From Nostoc carneum NIES-2107 (GTDB lineage: Bacteria > Cyanobacteriota > Cyanobacteriia > Cyanobacteriales > Nostocaceae), in assembly GCA_002368155.1 (NCBI GenBank), contig AP018180.1:5603007-5667006 (forward strand): a DNA stretch of 64,000 nucleotides, in the 5' to 3' direction. Positions within the stretch are counted from its first letter, which is position 1. Every line of letters begins with the position of its first letter. Under the pieces are notes generated by a model that had not been told where the DNA came from, did not search any database, and saw only the letters and a list, made by a program, of their open reading frames with translations. A program made the position numbers and the translations under genes. This document shows, piece by piece, positions 36,578 to 46,163 of the stretch.

Positions 36578-36735
36578 TGCAGTGGGGATTGGGGATTGGG
36601 GATTGGGGATTGGGGACTAGGAAAAGCAACGGGGCAGGGGGCAGGGAGCAGAGGAGGAGAAATAATTAATGACAAACACTAATTACCAATTACCAATTAC
36701 CGATGCCCCATGCCCAATGCCCCATGCCCCATTCC
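36578..36735. repeat. Heptamer repeat blocks (GGGGATT, TAATTGG/ACCAATT, CCCATGCC)
   Basis: Five GGGGATT units at 36581-36619, then G-rich sequence, then TACCAATTACCAATTACC and GCCCCATGCCCAATGCC variants up to the stop codon of the DUF3288 gene at 36736. Confidence 0.85.
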
Positions 36736-37032
36736 CTAATTCCAATCTTGCTCTTCTTTCTTACCGCGACTTTTATAAATTCCGCCGACATCATGAAGTT
36801 GGCGAGTCTTAGCAAATAATTCAGCTTCGGTCAAACCCCAGTGCTGTAAGACTTTATTTAAGCCTTGCTGAATGTCTCTAGCACCGGGAAAGCCTTGATA
36901 CCGTATCCACAACCGAGCCAGTTCTGCTAAATTATAGTCTGTCGCCTCTTGAGCAAGTAAAATATCAATAGTGGGGCGATCGCGGTTTTGTAGGGGATGC
37001 TGTTGGTCTTTACCGCCAGATGCTTCAGTCAT
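36736..37032 (-). CDS. DUF3288 family protein
   Basis: A 98-residue soluble protein of a cyanobacterium-restricted family. The diagnostic stretches are GKDQQHPLQNRDRPTIDILL, EATDYNLAELARLWIRYQGF and PGARDIQQGLNKVLQHWGLT, followed by LTEAELFAKTRQLH. It seems all-helical. The function is unknown. The stop codon abuts a heptamer repeat block. Confidence 0.88.
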   Translation of the reverse strand: MTEASGGKDQQHPLQNRDRPTIDILLAQEATDYNLAELARLWIRYQGFPGARDIQQGLNKVLQHWGLTEAELFAKTRQLHDVGGIYKSRGKKEEQDWN

Positions 37033-37322
37033 GGTAAATCCTATGTTCTGATTCCTGCGTTTTAAGTCTATCTAAGAGCAAAGGTACATCAAAGACCACT
37101 GAAAAATCAGCAAACTATGTCAAATTTGTTACTAATACTGGAAAGCTGACGAAACTCACTATTCTTACTGACGGCTACCACACCTGAACTCTTACGGCTC
37201 TCACTACTGTCATTCAAGTTTAAATAAAGATACATTGTCATTAAGAAAATACATGAAACTTTAGATGAGGGTGATATATTATTTCACCCAAAGTCCAAGC
37301 AGCAAGGGAGCAATAACCCGCT

Positions 37323-39773
37323 ATGTTTGAACACTTCACTTCCGAAGCAATTAAAGTAATTATGCTAGCTCAGGAGGAGGCACGTCGCCTGGGACACAAC
37401 TTTGTAGGAACAGAGCAAATTCTCCTCGGGCTGATGGGAGAAGGAACTGGGGTTGCTGCTAAAGTGCTGACCGAATTGGGCGTTACTCTTAAAGAAGCAC
37501 GTCGAGAGGTTGAAAAAATTATTGGTAGGGGTTCTGGGTTTGTACCACCAGAAATTCCTTTTACTCCTAAAGTAAAAAGCCTCTTTGAGCAATCATTTAA
37601 AGAAGCCCATAGTTTGGGGCACAACTACATTAATACAGAACACTTACTTTTAGGTTTAACCGAGGCTGGTGAAGGTGTAGCCGCCAAAGTACTGCAAAAT
37701 CTGGGGGTTGACCTAAAAAGCGTCCGCGCTGCTGTAGTTCGCCACTTAGGTGACAACACCACAGTTTTCGCCGCAGGTAATGGTGGTCAAAAGCGCACCC
37801 AAACTCTCAGCTTGGAAGAATTTGGTAGAAATCTCACCAAACTAGCAAAAGAAGGCAGACTCGACCCAATTGTCGGCCGCGATAAAGAAATTGAACGTGC
37901 TATTCAAATTCTGGGACGTAGAACTAAAAGCAATCCTGTCTTAATTGGAGAACCTGGCGTTGGGAAAACTGCGATCGCCGAAGGTCTAGCTCAACGCATT
38001 ATCAATCAAGATGTGCCGGAAGTTCTGCAAGACAAGCAAGTTATCAGCCTAGATATGGGCTTGCTAGTTGCGGGAACTCGCTTCCGTGGTGACTTTGAAG
38101 AACGCATCAAGAAAATCGTTGATGAAATTCGCTCTGTCGGCAATATCATCCTGGTGATAGATGAAATTCACACCTTAGTTGGTGCTGGGGGTACAGAAGG
38201 CGGCTTAGATGCAGCCAATATCCTCAAACCTGCTTTAGCTAGAGGCGAACTGCAATGTGTGGGCGCAACCACCTTGGATGAATACCGTCAGCACATCGAA
38301 CGGGATGCAGCCCTAGAACGGCGTTTCCAACCAATTATGGTTGGCGAACCCACTGTACAAGAAACTATCGAAATTCTCTACGGCTTACGGGGTGCTTACG
38401 AGCAACACCATAAAGTGACAATTTCCGACACAGCTGTAGTAGCCGCCGCCGAATTGTCAGACCGCTATATTAGCGATCGCTTCTTACCTGATAAAGCCAT
38501 AGACTTGATTGATGAAGCAGGTTCTCGCGTCCGCTTGCGGAATTCTCAGTTATCTTCTAACAAAGAGCTGAAGCGCGAACTTGCTGGCGTGACCAAAGCT
38601 AAAGAAGAAGCTGTCAGAGTCCAAGATTTTGACAAAGCAGGTCAGCTACGCGATCAAGAGTTGGAACTGCAAAACAAACTCTACGCTGAGACAGAAGCGG
38701 GAACAGCTAAAACTCCCGTTGTTGATGAAGAAGACATTGCCCAAATCGTCGCTTCTTGGACTGGTGTCCCAGTCAACAAGCTCACAGAATCTGAATCTGA
38801 GCTACTGTTGCACCTAGAAGACACATTGCATCAACGCCTCATCGGTCAAGAACAAGCAGTTACCGCCGTATCTCGCGCCATCCGTCGCGCCAGAGTTGGC
38901 TTAAAGAATCCCAATCGACCCATCGCCAGCTTTATCTTCTCCGGCCCCACAGGTGTTGGTAAGACAGAATTGGCTAAAGCCTTAGCAGCTTACTTCTTCG
39001 GTTCCGAAGAAGCCATGATTCGCCTTGATATGTCCGAATACATGGAAAGCCATACAGTATCTAAGCTGATTGGTTCACCTCCAGGTTATGTAGGCTACGA
39101 CGAAGGCGGACAGCTAACAGAAGCCGTGCGGCGCAAACCATACACAGTGCTGCTATTCGATGAAATCGAAAAAGCGCACCCCGATGTATTCAATATGCTG
39201 CTGCAACTCTTGGATGACGGACACCTCACCGATGCCAAAGGTCGGAAAGTGGACTTCAAGAACACCTTAATTATCTTGACCTCTAATATCGGTTCCAAGG
39301 TAATTGAAAAAGGTGGCGGTGGATTAGGCTTTGACTTCGACAATGCAGCCGATGCTAGTTACAACCGTATCCGTAGCTTGGTGAACGAAGAACTCAAAGC
39401 ATACTTCCGTCCAGAGTTCCTCAACCGTCTTGATGAGATCATCGTCTTCACCCAGCTTTCTAAGGGTGAAGTTACCCAAATTGCCGATATCTTATTACGC
39501 GAAGTTGCAGGCCGCTTGACAGAAAAAGGCATTACTTTAGAAGTGAGCGATCGCTTCAAAGAACGGGTAGTACAAGAAGGCTACAACCCCAGCTACGGTG
39601 CGAGACCTTTACGTCGAGCCATTATGCGCCTGCTGGAAGATTCTCTCGCAGAAGCCCTACTGTCTGGTCAAATCACCAATGGCGACACAGCAATTGTGGA
39701 TGTTGACGACGACGGTCAAGTGCAAGTCCGTAAATCTGAACAACGCGAATTACTCTTGGCAAATGTTGGCTAA
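37323..39773 (+). CDS. clpC: ATP-dependent Clp protease ATP-binding subunit ClpC
   Basis: An 816-residue Hsp100 chaperone that unfolds substrates for ClpP and, in cyanobacteria, is usually essential. The N-terminal double Clp-N repeat ([19 protein letters not shown] and [19 protein letters not shown]) is followed by the first AAA+ domain ([13 protein letters not shown]), the ClpC-specific UVR/middle region ([18 protein letters not shown]), a second AAA+ domain ([14 protein letters not shown]) and [20 protein letters not shown]. The length is normal. It stands alone with a long AT-rich upstream region. Confidence 0.97.
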   Translation: MFEHFTSEAIKVIMLAQEEARRLGHNFVGTEQILLGLMGEGTGVAAKVLTELGVTLKEARREVEKIIGRGSGFVPPEIPFTPKVKSLFEQSFKEAHSLGHNYINTEHLLLGLTEAGEGVAAKVLQNLGVDLKSVRAAVVRHLGDNTTVFAAGNGGQKRTQTLSLEEFGRNLTKLAKEGRLDPIVGRDKEIERAIQILGRRTKSNPVLIGEPGVGKTAIAEGLAQRIINQDVPEVLQDKQVISLDMGLLVAGTRFRGDFEERIKKIVDEIRSVGNIILVIDEIHTLVGAGGTEGGLDAANILKPALARGELQCVGATTLDEYRQHIERDAALERRFQPIMVGEPTVQETIEILYGLRGAYEQHHKVTISDTAVVAAAELSDRYISDRFLPDKAIDLIDEAGSRVRLRNSQLSSNKELKRELAGVTKAKEEAVRVQDFDKAGQLRDQELELQNKLYAETEAGTAKTPVVDEEDIAQIVASWTGVPVNKLTESESELLLHLEDTLHQRLIGQEQAVTAVSRAIRRARVGLKNPNRPIASFIFSGPTGVGKTELAKALAAYFFGSEEAMIRLDMSEYMESHTVSKLIGSPPGYVGYDEGGQLTEAVRRKPYTVLLFDEIEKAHPDVFNMLLQLLDDGHLTDAKGRKVDFKNTLIILTSNIGSKVIEKGGGGLGFDFDNAADASYNRIRSLVNEELKAYFRPEFLNRLDEIIVFTQLSKGEVTQIADILLREVAGRLTEKGITLEVSDRFKERVVQEGYNPSYGARPLRRAIMRLLEDSLAEALLSGQITNGDTAIVDVDDDGQVQVRKSEQRELLLANVG

Positions 39774-39895
39774 TATTTATACCATGTCACTTTTGCGGTA
39801 AGATATGAGAACTATTGCAATCCTGCCTGCCGCAGAGAAAGCAAGAGAGGAGTATTCTTGACAAAAATGTAGTGAAATGGTAATAGCTCTTTAAA

Positions 39896-39924
39896 ACTCT
39901 GGTAGCAATACCAGGGTTTTTTTT
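39896..39924 (+). terminator. Rho-independent terminator downstream of clpC
   Basis: CTGGTA-GCAA-TACCAG followed by GG and eight T. It lies about 125 nt after the clpC stop; the gap holds no gene. Confidence 0.85.
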
Positions 39925-40013
39925 GGGCTTGTTTAATTAGATGACTAACGCCAATAGATTCTGGGTGGAGCGTGGAATAATATAGACGTGAATGGGCAGA
40001 TTGGGCTCACACT

Positions 40014-40589
40014 ATGACCCAAGCCAAACAGCAGTTTCAAAGCTTTGAAGAGTACCTGAGCTACGATGATGGAACGGAGAAGCTGTATGAGCTATTTAAC
40101 GGAGAGTTGATCGCAGTACCGCCAGAATCAGGAAAAAATATTGCGATCGCGGTTTTCTTGCTGCTAAAATTTGCTGCCATCGTCGGTCATCTGAGAGTCA
40201 GACCCCACGGGCTAGAATTAGAAGTACGCGGAGAACCGCGAAATCGTTACCCTGATTTAACTATTATCCGCACTGAACATATTCAGCAGTTAGAGCAACG
40301 TAATACTCTTAGACTGTCAATGGCTCCCCCTTTGCTTGTGATTGAAATCGTCAGTCCTGGTGAGTTACAGCGTGACCGAGACTACATAGCCAAACGCATA
40401 CAATACCAGGATCGAGAAATTCCTGAATACTGGATAGTAGATCCCCAACTGGGAACAGTTTTAATCTTAGAACTTACTGGTAATGTTTACACAGAATTCA
40501 ATACTTTTAAAGGTGAAAATCACGTCTGTTCGCCCTTATTTGGGGAACTTGAACTGACAACTAATCAAATATTTACAGCCAGCAATTAA
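40014..40589 (+). CDS. Uma2 family (DUF820) PD-(D/E)XK nuclease-like protein
   Basis: A 191-residue Uma2 protein, a family greatly expanded in cyanobacteria and built on a restriction-endonuclease-like fold. The family landmarks are SFEEYLSYDDGTEKLYELFN, the ELEVRGEPRNRYPDLTIIRT strand with the catalytic Asp (YPDL) and LLVIEIVSPGE with the Glu, then YWIVDPQLGTV. The biological role is unknown; many copies sit in accessory regions. A second, different Uma2 gene follows after 68 nt. Confidence 0.9.
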   Translation: MTQAKQQFQSFEEYLSYDDGTEKLYELFNGELIAVPPESGKNIAIAVFLLLKFAAIVGHLRVRPHGLELEVRGEPRNRYPDLTIIRTEHIQQLEQRNTLRLSMAPPLLVIEIVSPGELQRDRDYIAKRIQYQDREIPEYWIVDPQLGTVLILELTGNVYTEFNTFKGENHVCSPLFGELELTTNQIFTASN

Positions 40590-40657
40590 AGTGATAGCAA
40601 TTAATTGCGTTAAACTGAGATTTATCTGTTATTGATAGTTGTAAATCAAAAATTATT

Positions 40658-41389
40658 ATGTCTTCTGCTCAAGATTTAGCAATAATTTCAGAAGACGCGC
40701 CAGAAGATGTTATATTTCCTCCTGGTGACTTATACAGTGATGAACCGCCTTTGGAAACAGAACTACACTTGCGGCAAATACTGCTATTAATTGAGTGTTT
40801 GGAATGGTGCTGGAAAGAACGTCAGGATTTCTATGCTTGTGGAAATATGACGGTTTATTACAGTCCCCGTCAGCGCAAGTCTGAGCAATTTCGAGGCCCT
40901 GATTTTTTTGTAGTGTTAAATACCGAGCGTAAAATACGCAAAAGCTGGGTAGTTTGGGAAGAAGATGGTAAATATCCTAATGTGATTGTCGAGATTCTTT
41001 CTGACAAAACAGCCGCGACTGATAGAGGATTGAAAAAAGAAATTTATCAAGATATTTGGCGGACTCCTGACTATTTTTGGTTTGACCCGGAAAGTTTAGA
41101 ATTTCAAGGTTTTCATTTATTAGATGGAAATTATCAACCACTGCAAGCGAATGTAGATGGTTTGTTATGGAGTCAGCAATTAGGATTATATTTGGGAATT
41201 CATGAATCAAAATTGCGCTTTTTTTCTGCTGATGGAAAACTGATACCCACGCCAGCAGAAGCAGCACAGCAAGAGCAAGAACAAAGGCAAAAAGCTGAAC
41301 AAGAAAGGGAACAAGCGCAACAACAACTTGCAGAAATGGAAGCTATGCTGGCTCGTTATCGAGAAAGGTTTGGTGAGTTACCTGAGTAA
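40658..41389 (+). CDS. Uma2 family protein with C-terminal coiled coil
   Basis: A 243-residue Uma2 protein. The nuclease-like core is visible as GPDFFVVLN (catalytic-type Asp), WVVWEEDGKYPNVIVEILSD (Glu) and PDYFWFDPESLEF. After residue about 200 the chain becomes a Glu/Gln-rich coiled coil (QEQEQRQKAEQEREQAQQQL) ending ARYRERFGELPE. The same tail design occurs in the Uma2 protein at 57612-58322, so the coiled coil may be a shared pairing module. It is probably co-oriented with the preceding Uma2 gene but not tightly coupled. Confidence 0.9.
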   Translation: MSSAQDLAIISEDAPEDVIFPPGDLYSDEPPLETELHLRQILLLIECLEWCWKERQDFYACGNMTVYYSPRQRKSEQFRGPDFFVVLNTERKIRKSWVVWEEDGKYPNVIVEILSDKTAATDRGLKKEIYQDIWRTPDYFWFDPESLEFQGFHLLDGNYQPLQANVDGLLWSQQLGLYLGIHESKLRFFSADGKLIPTPAEAAQQEQEQRQKAEQEREQAQQQLAEMEAMLARYRERFGELPE

Positions 41390-41543
41390 TTTGGTTCTGT
41401 ATCCTAGTGGTTCATCGTAAAAATTAGGAGAATTGGGAACAGTCAGATACTCGACTTCTTGAAGAATTCGGGTATCTTGCGATACAGTTCAGATGAGTTC
41501 ATTAGTGATTGATTTGTCAGTTGTGGAAACAGCTAGCAAACTT

Positions 41544-41805
41544 GGGGGATTCTCCCCCAAACCCCCGATTGGGGGACGGTTGCGTCCCCCAAACCCCCTC
41601 CAAAATAATTGTTGAGTTTTTTGTTGAATAACTAGTTTTTTGGTTTTGTTGTCAATTATTTTTATTAAATGAACTGTATTGGTGTATTTTGCAGCCTAAT
41701 ACTAATTCTTTATGAAGCTGCATAGAATTCGATCCCCCCTAACCCCCCTTAAAAAAGGGGGAAAAGAATCAAAGTCCCCCTTAAAAAGGGGGATTTAGGG
41801 GGATC
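41544..41805. repeat. C/G-rich dispersed repeats, including a GATCCCCC inverted-repeat element
   Basis: A palindromic run of CCCCCAAACCCCCGATTGGG type lies at 41544-41603. A separate element at 41731-41805 has ends GATCCCCCCTAACCCCCC and GGGGGATTTAGGGGGATC. Relatives of the second lie at 49501-49688 and 50162-50465. No gene lies between 41390 and 41928. Confidence 0.8.
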
Positions 41806-42274
41806 AATATATGTGCAACTTCACATTAAATTGGTATAAGCAAATGAATGCAGAGTAATTCTCAGAGCTAGCGACTAATAATATAAGAAATATACAGATC
41901 AGTAAAATAAGTTTGGCTGAGATTTGTTATGAGTTTCCGCAGGATTTTAAAAGCAGGTGAATCTTATACTTTTAGTAAGTATTTTGAATTACCATTTACT
42001 ATTGATGATATTTTGGCTGAATTAAACTGTAATATTGAACGAAACAATCTGATTTTACCTCAATATTCAGAAAATTTAGACATACAATTTTTACAACAGC
42101 AACTGCAGCGGAATTTATCACACATTGACCTGGTGAATGAAACTACTAGAAGGGAAGCGTTAATTGGGCCAATTTTATTTGAGGTATGTGCATTAACAAA
42201 TCAGCGATTGAATATCGAATATTCTATTGCTGTTAATGAATATTTAAAAGGGACTCTTGACTACTATAGGACTC

Positions 42275-42934
42275 CTATTTGATTTTTGAAAAAACTCCGT
42301 ACATCTGAAGAGTTGTGAAATCAAAGGTAGTGTGTCGAATAAACCACTCAAACATCCACTTTAAATGAGAGAATGTTGGAATCAAAGCACAAAAACGTCG
42401 AACCCATGTTTTAGCCTGCAACCAGATATCTTCAATAGGATTTTGCTCTGGACAATTAGGAGCAAAACGAACGCAGTGAATTTTCCATTTTTCTGGTGGT
42501 AAACCTTGGTTAAGTTCGTCTAAAAAGCTTTGGATTTCTTTGGAACGGTGGTAAGTAGCACCATCCCAAAAAATCAGCAATCGCTGGTCGCCTGACTCAG
42601 TTAGCAGATATTGCAGGTAATCGATAGTATTTTTTGAATTTCCCCTGTCGTAAGCTTTCAGCAGTAATTTTCGTTCAAGATAGTCAACTGCTCCGTAATA
42701 TGTTTGCTTCTCTCGCTCATTTACGACTGGAACCGTGATTTCCTGGTCAGTTCTCCCCCACACATAACCGCTTAAGTCTCCCCACATTAAATGACACTCA
42801 TCAATTAACAATACTCTCAATTTTCCGGCTTCGATTTCGGAGCGGTTGCTTGCCAACAATGTTTCAATCTCTTTTTTTTTTCTGCAACAGCATCTGGATT
42901 GGCTTTGGGGTTTAGCTTTGTGGTTTTCTTCCAA
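42275..42934 (-). CDS. IS630 transposase, catalytic DDE part (ORF B)
   Basis: This frame carries the catalytic acids: Asp in RVLLIDECHLMW, Asp in LLIFWDGATYHRS and Glu in PNCPEQNPIEDIW, the D-D-E pattern of IS630. It has no good start of its own and is likely translated by -1 frameshifting from ORF A. The frame from 42934 to about 42880 is the shadow of ORF A; the real B part begins at the A-run. Confidence 0.9.
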   Translation of the reverse strand: MEENHKAKPQSQSRCCCRKKKEIETLLASNRSEIEAGKLRVLLIDECHLMWGDLSGYVWGRTDQEITVPVVNEREKQTYYGAVDYLERKLLLKAYDRGNSKNTIDYLQYLLTESGDQRLLIFWDGATYHRSKEIQSFLDELNQGLPPEKWKIHCVRFAPNCPEQNPIEDIWLQAKTWVRRFCALIPTFSHLKWMFEWFIRHTTFDFTTLQMYGVFSKIK

Positions 42935-43356
42935 CTGATGGCAGCTGCATCAAATAAGTCGTAGTAACTTTGTTTTGACTCATAAACGATGTCGTACTCA
43001 AAGGCTAGTTTATACTCCAGTTCGCCCAGTTCCCAATAGTCCTTCGTTTGTAACCAACTCAACACTTCTTCTCGCTGTTCGTGACTCAGGTGGCTTTTTC
43101 GTCCTTTGTAGTTCAGCCTGAGTCCATTGATTCCTTCCTGCTCGTAAGCTTGCTTCCAACCTGTTATCGACCCTAAAGAGACATCTAAAATTGCTTGAAT
43201 CTCTTCGTATAAGTAATCTTGGTAAACCAACTTGACTGCCAAGGCTTTTCTTGCCTCACGGGCATCGCGACAAACTGCGATAAAGTCTTGTAGTTCTGCG
43301 ATCGCAGTTGCCACTCCCAGTGGCAGTGATGCAGTTTGTAGATGCTGATTTCTCAT
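42817..43356 (-). CDS. IS630 transposase, N-terminal part (helix-turn-helix, ORF A)
   Basis: A 179-residue frame with DNA-binding helices: LVYQDYLYEEIQAILDVSLG and SITGWKQAYEQEGINGL form a helix-turn-helix, then GRKSHLSHEQREEVLSWLQT and YKLAFEYDIVYESKQSYYDL. It overlaps ORF B by 118 nt. At an A10 run (A_AAA_AAG, about 42871-42880) a -1 shift would fuse the two into the full transposase. Alone it may act as a repressor. Confidence 0.88.
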   Translation of the reverse strand: MRNQHLQTASLPLGVATAIAELQDFIAVCRDAREARKALAVKLVYQDYLYEEIQAILDVSLGSITGWKQAYEQEGINGLRLNYKGRKSHLSHEQREEVLSWLQTKDYWELGELEYKLAFEYDIVYESKQSYYDLFDAAAISWKKTTKLNPKANPDAVAEKKKRLKHCWQATAPKSKPEN

Positions 43357-43704
43357 TGTCTACTCTTACACTTGTATACTTAACCGTATTTTCTCGTAAT
43401 CTTTTTCAAAAATCAAATAGGATTCCTATATATTGCAGCACATCAAAACTTATTAGTAATTGAAGCCAAACAATCAGATTTAGTTAGAGGATTTACTCAA
43501 CTTGCTATAGAATTAATCGCACTGGATCAATGGACTAAATCTACATCTAAGTTTCTATATGGAGCCGTGACTACTGGGGAAGATTGGCGTTTTGGCATCT
43601 ACGATCGCGCAAATCGTCAAGTAATGCAAGACCAAAAACGCTATCAAGTGCCAGAAGATTTATTAACACTGGTAAAAATTTTAGTAGGTATTATTGCTGT
43701 CTAA

Positions 43705-44052
43705 GCCTACCCTAAGCGTTGGAGCGATCGCACTCAATACAGCCAAAAGCAATAATTTAGTGGCACAATCAAAAGCGATCGCTCTATTCCCCTCATCCCT
43801 AAAGCCTCACAGGGGGAACTAATTGATACTCACACTAGTCATGCTTGTAAGGTTTTATTAAGCATTTGGCGAAAACAACTCCCAGAGCTTGAAGTTATGA
43901 TTATGTTAAGCTGAACGTAAATCAGTAGATACACATCAGTAATAAAACATACTCGTATCTGAGGATTCTTAGGTAAAGAAATTTGCCATAATAGGAAGAT
44001 TTATTTTGGTTGCCAACTAAAACATTAAAGTAACTAGGATGGGTTCCATCAG
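43705..44052. other. Intergenic region upstream of the kinase
   Basis: Contains two HIP1 sites and a short open stretch (KVLLSIWRKQLPELEVMIML, about 43831-43914) that could be a gene fragment but has no recognisable family. Otherwise nothing was seen. Confidence 0.45.
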
Positions 44053-45867
44053 ATGACATCCCTACCATCATCAAACTCCTGGCATGGACGCTATATAGGT
44101 GATAACCAGCGATACCGTTTAGACAAACGGTTAGCTGGTGGTGGCATGGGAGAAGTATTCCTAGCAACAGATACACGTGTAGGTCAGCAGGTAGCCTTGA
44201 AGTTACTCAAAGATACGCTAGTAGCTTCAACCGAGATGAGAAAGCGCTTTGAGCGAGAAATATCTGTTTGTGCAGCGCTGCAAAGTGACCATATTGTCAA
44301 AATCAGCGATTGTGGAGTCACAGAAGAAGGCTATCCATTCTATGTGATGGAGTATCTGCGTGGGCAAACCTTACGCCACGTGCTGCTCAAAGAAAAACGG
44401 TTATCTGTTGAGCGAACTGTGAGTATTATGGCTCAAGTTTGTCAGGGACTACAGCTAGCTCATGCAGGAGTGACCCTACAACGGGAAGGTGGCAAAACTT
44501 CCGAACATATTCAAGTTATCCATCGGGACTTAAAACCCGACAATATCTTTCTTGTACCCACAGATTTGGGTGAGTGGGTGAAGATTTTAGATTTTGGGGT
44601 GGCGAAAATTCGCCATGAATCTTCAGAACAAACTAATATCACAAATACATTTATTGGCACATTCCGCTACGCTGCACCAGAACAGATCCAAAGCGATGAA
44701 AACCTAGATGCGCGGGCAGATATTTACAGCTTGGGACTGATTCTCTATGAAATGTTGAGTGGTGCAGATCCCTTTGGTTTAAGCGAGAATGCCAATAATA
44801 TTAGCGAAGCTTCTTGGGTGTTAGCTCATGCTTATGAGCCACCAAAGCCATTGCGATCGCAACCAGGTTGTGAGTATTTTTCTATACAACTAGAGGCTGT
44901 CATCCTCAAGTGTTTGCACAAAAATCCTGATAACCGCTTTAGTACTGTAGAAGAACTCTGTCAGGCTTTACAAACGGTTGCTAAGTCAGTAGTGGGCTAT
45001 GTGAGCGCCGAGTATCAAGAAGAGATTGGGCTACATCCCACTGTACCAAAATCAGTTGGCAAGTCCAAAACCATTGAGCGATCGCACCAGCCTACAGAAC
45101 CAACTCGACTTGAGGATACTCTACCACCTACTGTGCCTTTGTCTGGGCAAGACCAAGAAGAAACTATTCTCCGCTTTCAACCTGTGCAACATCCTGGTGT
45201 AGAGGAACCGACAATTCTGCGTCCTTTGCAACCTACAGAACCAAGCTGGGGACAAGAAGAAACGATTCTGCGATCGCAACCCGTGCAACATCCGGGTGGA
45301 GAAGAACCGACAATTCTGCGTCCCTTGCAACCTACAGAACCAAGCTGGGGACAAGAAGAAACGATTCTGCGATCGCAACCCGTGCAGCATCCCGGTGCAG
45401 AGGAACCAACAATTCTGCGTCCCTTACAGCCAACAGAACCAAGCTGGGGACAAGAAGAAACAATTCTGCGTCCGCAACCCGTGCAGCATCCAGGTGAAGC
45501 AGAGGAAAACGTTCCGTCGCCACAAACAGCGATCGCACCAAATCAACCAGAAGGTACAATTTTTCAAACAAGGCCTGTAACCCCGCCTACGCCAGAGGGG
45601 ACGATGTTTCAACGCCGTCCTGTACCCCAGCCTGAACCAGAAGGGACAATTCAATCCCGTCCTCTATCCTCGCTTAATGGTCAGCCAGTGCTACATGGCA
45701 GTACAATTTTTCAACGCCGAACTACTAATTCAGCCCCACAGAAAAATTCTCGCAATTTTTGGTTAATTTTAGGAGTAGCTTTTGCTGTTGGGTTTGCTTT
45801 AGTGGCTGCTATCTATATATATCCGCAATTGAAATCTCCTCAAACTAACGAGCAGAAGGCTAATTAA
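44053..45867 (+). CDS. Membrane-anchored Ser/Thr protein kinase with internal repeat array
   Basis: A 604-residue Hanks-type kinase. The kinase domain covers about residues 20-310: Gly-rich loop LAGGGMGEVF, Lys50, catalytic H157-R158-D159 with KPDN, and D180-F181-G182. A 16-residue insert (TLQREGGKTSEHIQ) precedes the catalytic loop. The linker (about 365-560) has three full and one partial 33-residue repeats (EETILR, then EEPTILRPLQPTEPSWGQ) and further GTIFQ/GTMFQ units. A single membrane helix (about 573-595, FWLILGVAFAVGFALVAAIY) places the short C-terminus outside. It is transcribed alone. Confidence 0.93.
   Translation: MTSLPSSNSWHGRYIGDNQRYRLDKRLAGGGMGEVFLATDTRVGQQVALKLLKDTLVASTEMRKRFEREISVCAALQSDHIVKISDCGVTEEGYPFYVMEYLRGQTLRHVLLKEKRLSVERTVSIMAQVCQGLQLAHAGVTLQREGGKTSEHIQVIHRDLKPDNIFLVPTDLGEWVKILDFGVAKIRHESSEQTNITNTFIGTFRYAAPEQIQSDENLDARADIYSLGLILYEMLSGADPFGLSENANNISEASWVLAHAYEPPKPLRSQPGCEYFSIQLEAVILKCLHKNPDNRFSTVEELCQALQTVAKSVVGYVSAEYQEEIGLHPTVPKSVGKSKTIERSHQPTEPTRLEDTLPPTVPLSGQDQEETILRFQPVQHPGVEEPTILRPLQPTEPSWGQEETILRSQPVQHPGGEEPTILRPLQPTEPSWGQEETILRSQPVQHPGAEEPTILRPLQPTEPSWGQEETILRPQPVQHPGEAEENVPSPQTAIAPNQPEGTIFQTRPVTPPTPEGTMFQRRPVPQPEPEGTIQSRPLSSLNGQPVLHGSTIFQRRTTNSAPQKNSRNFWLILGVAFAVGFALVAAIYIYPQLKSPQTNEQKAN
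45157..45501 (+). repeat. 99-nt tandem repeat inside the kinase gene
   Basis: Units start at 45157, 45256, 45355 and 45454 (the last partial). The sequences are nearly identical, so copy number can change by recombination without breaking the frame. Confidence 0.9.
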
Positions 45868-45869
45868 TA

Positions 45870-46136
45870 AGGGCATGGGGCATAGGGCATGGGGCATTGG
45901 TAGGAAAGCAACCAATGACTTCAATTAATTTTGCGTGGTTAATTTAGCTCTTTTTTGAGACAAGTTCTTGACCTGCCTTTAAGGGTTTCTGGTTTGACTT
46001 GCCATTAACTATATAGTCCATCGTTTTGATTGCCAGTTGACGGTGCCACTTTTCGTAGCGCTTTCTAACATTGCTGTAACCAATTACCAATTACCAATTA
46101 CCAATTTTCGGAATGCGCTAACATACCATTGTATAA
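45870..46136. other. Spacer with GGGCAT repeats and a gene fragment
   Basis: GGGCATG/GGGCATA/GGGGCATTGG heptamers start 5 nt after the kinase stop. On the minus strand 45944-46078 reads YSNVRKRYEKWHRQLAIKTM and on to GQELVSKKS and a stop, which looks like the last 45 residues of a lost gene; its upstream part is replaced by TTGGTAA heptamers (46080-46105). Confidence 0.45.
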
Positions 46137-46163
46137 ATAACAGTGGTTAAACCGCGTAAATGT

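Larger units (their letters stand above)
42267..43428 (-). mobile_element. IS630-family insertion sequence (1162 bp)
   Basis: The 27-bp terminal inverted repeats (42267-42293 and 43402-43428, starting TAGGACTCCTATTTG) differ at one position. TA is duplicated at 42265-42266 and 43429-43430, as expected for IS630/Tc1-mariner elements. Two overlapping minus-strand frames encode the transposase and are joined by a slippery A-run. All parts look intact, so the element may still be active. Confidence 0.93.
41929..43704 (+). pseudogene. PD-(D/E)XK-like protein gene interrupted by an IS630 element
   Basis: The frame starting MSFRRILKAGESYTFSKYFE runs to GTLDYY, then meets the insertion at 42266/42267. 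Removing the IS and one TA copy joins DYY directly to IAAHQNLLVIEAKQSDLVRG in frame and continues to TAA at 43702, giving 203 residues. The order Gly-x-x-Asp followed by IEAKQ fits a PD-(D/E)XK nuclease core. Its function is otherwise unknown. Because the reconstructed frame is perfect, the insertion is recent. Without excision only a truncated 117-residue product is possible. Confidence 0.88.
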
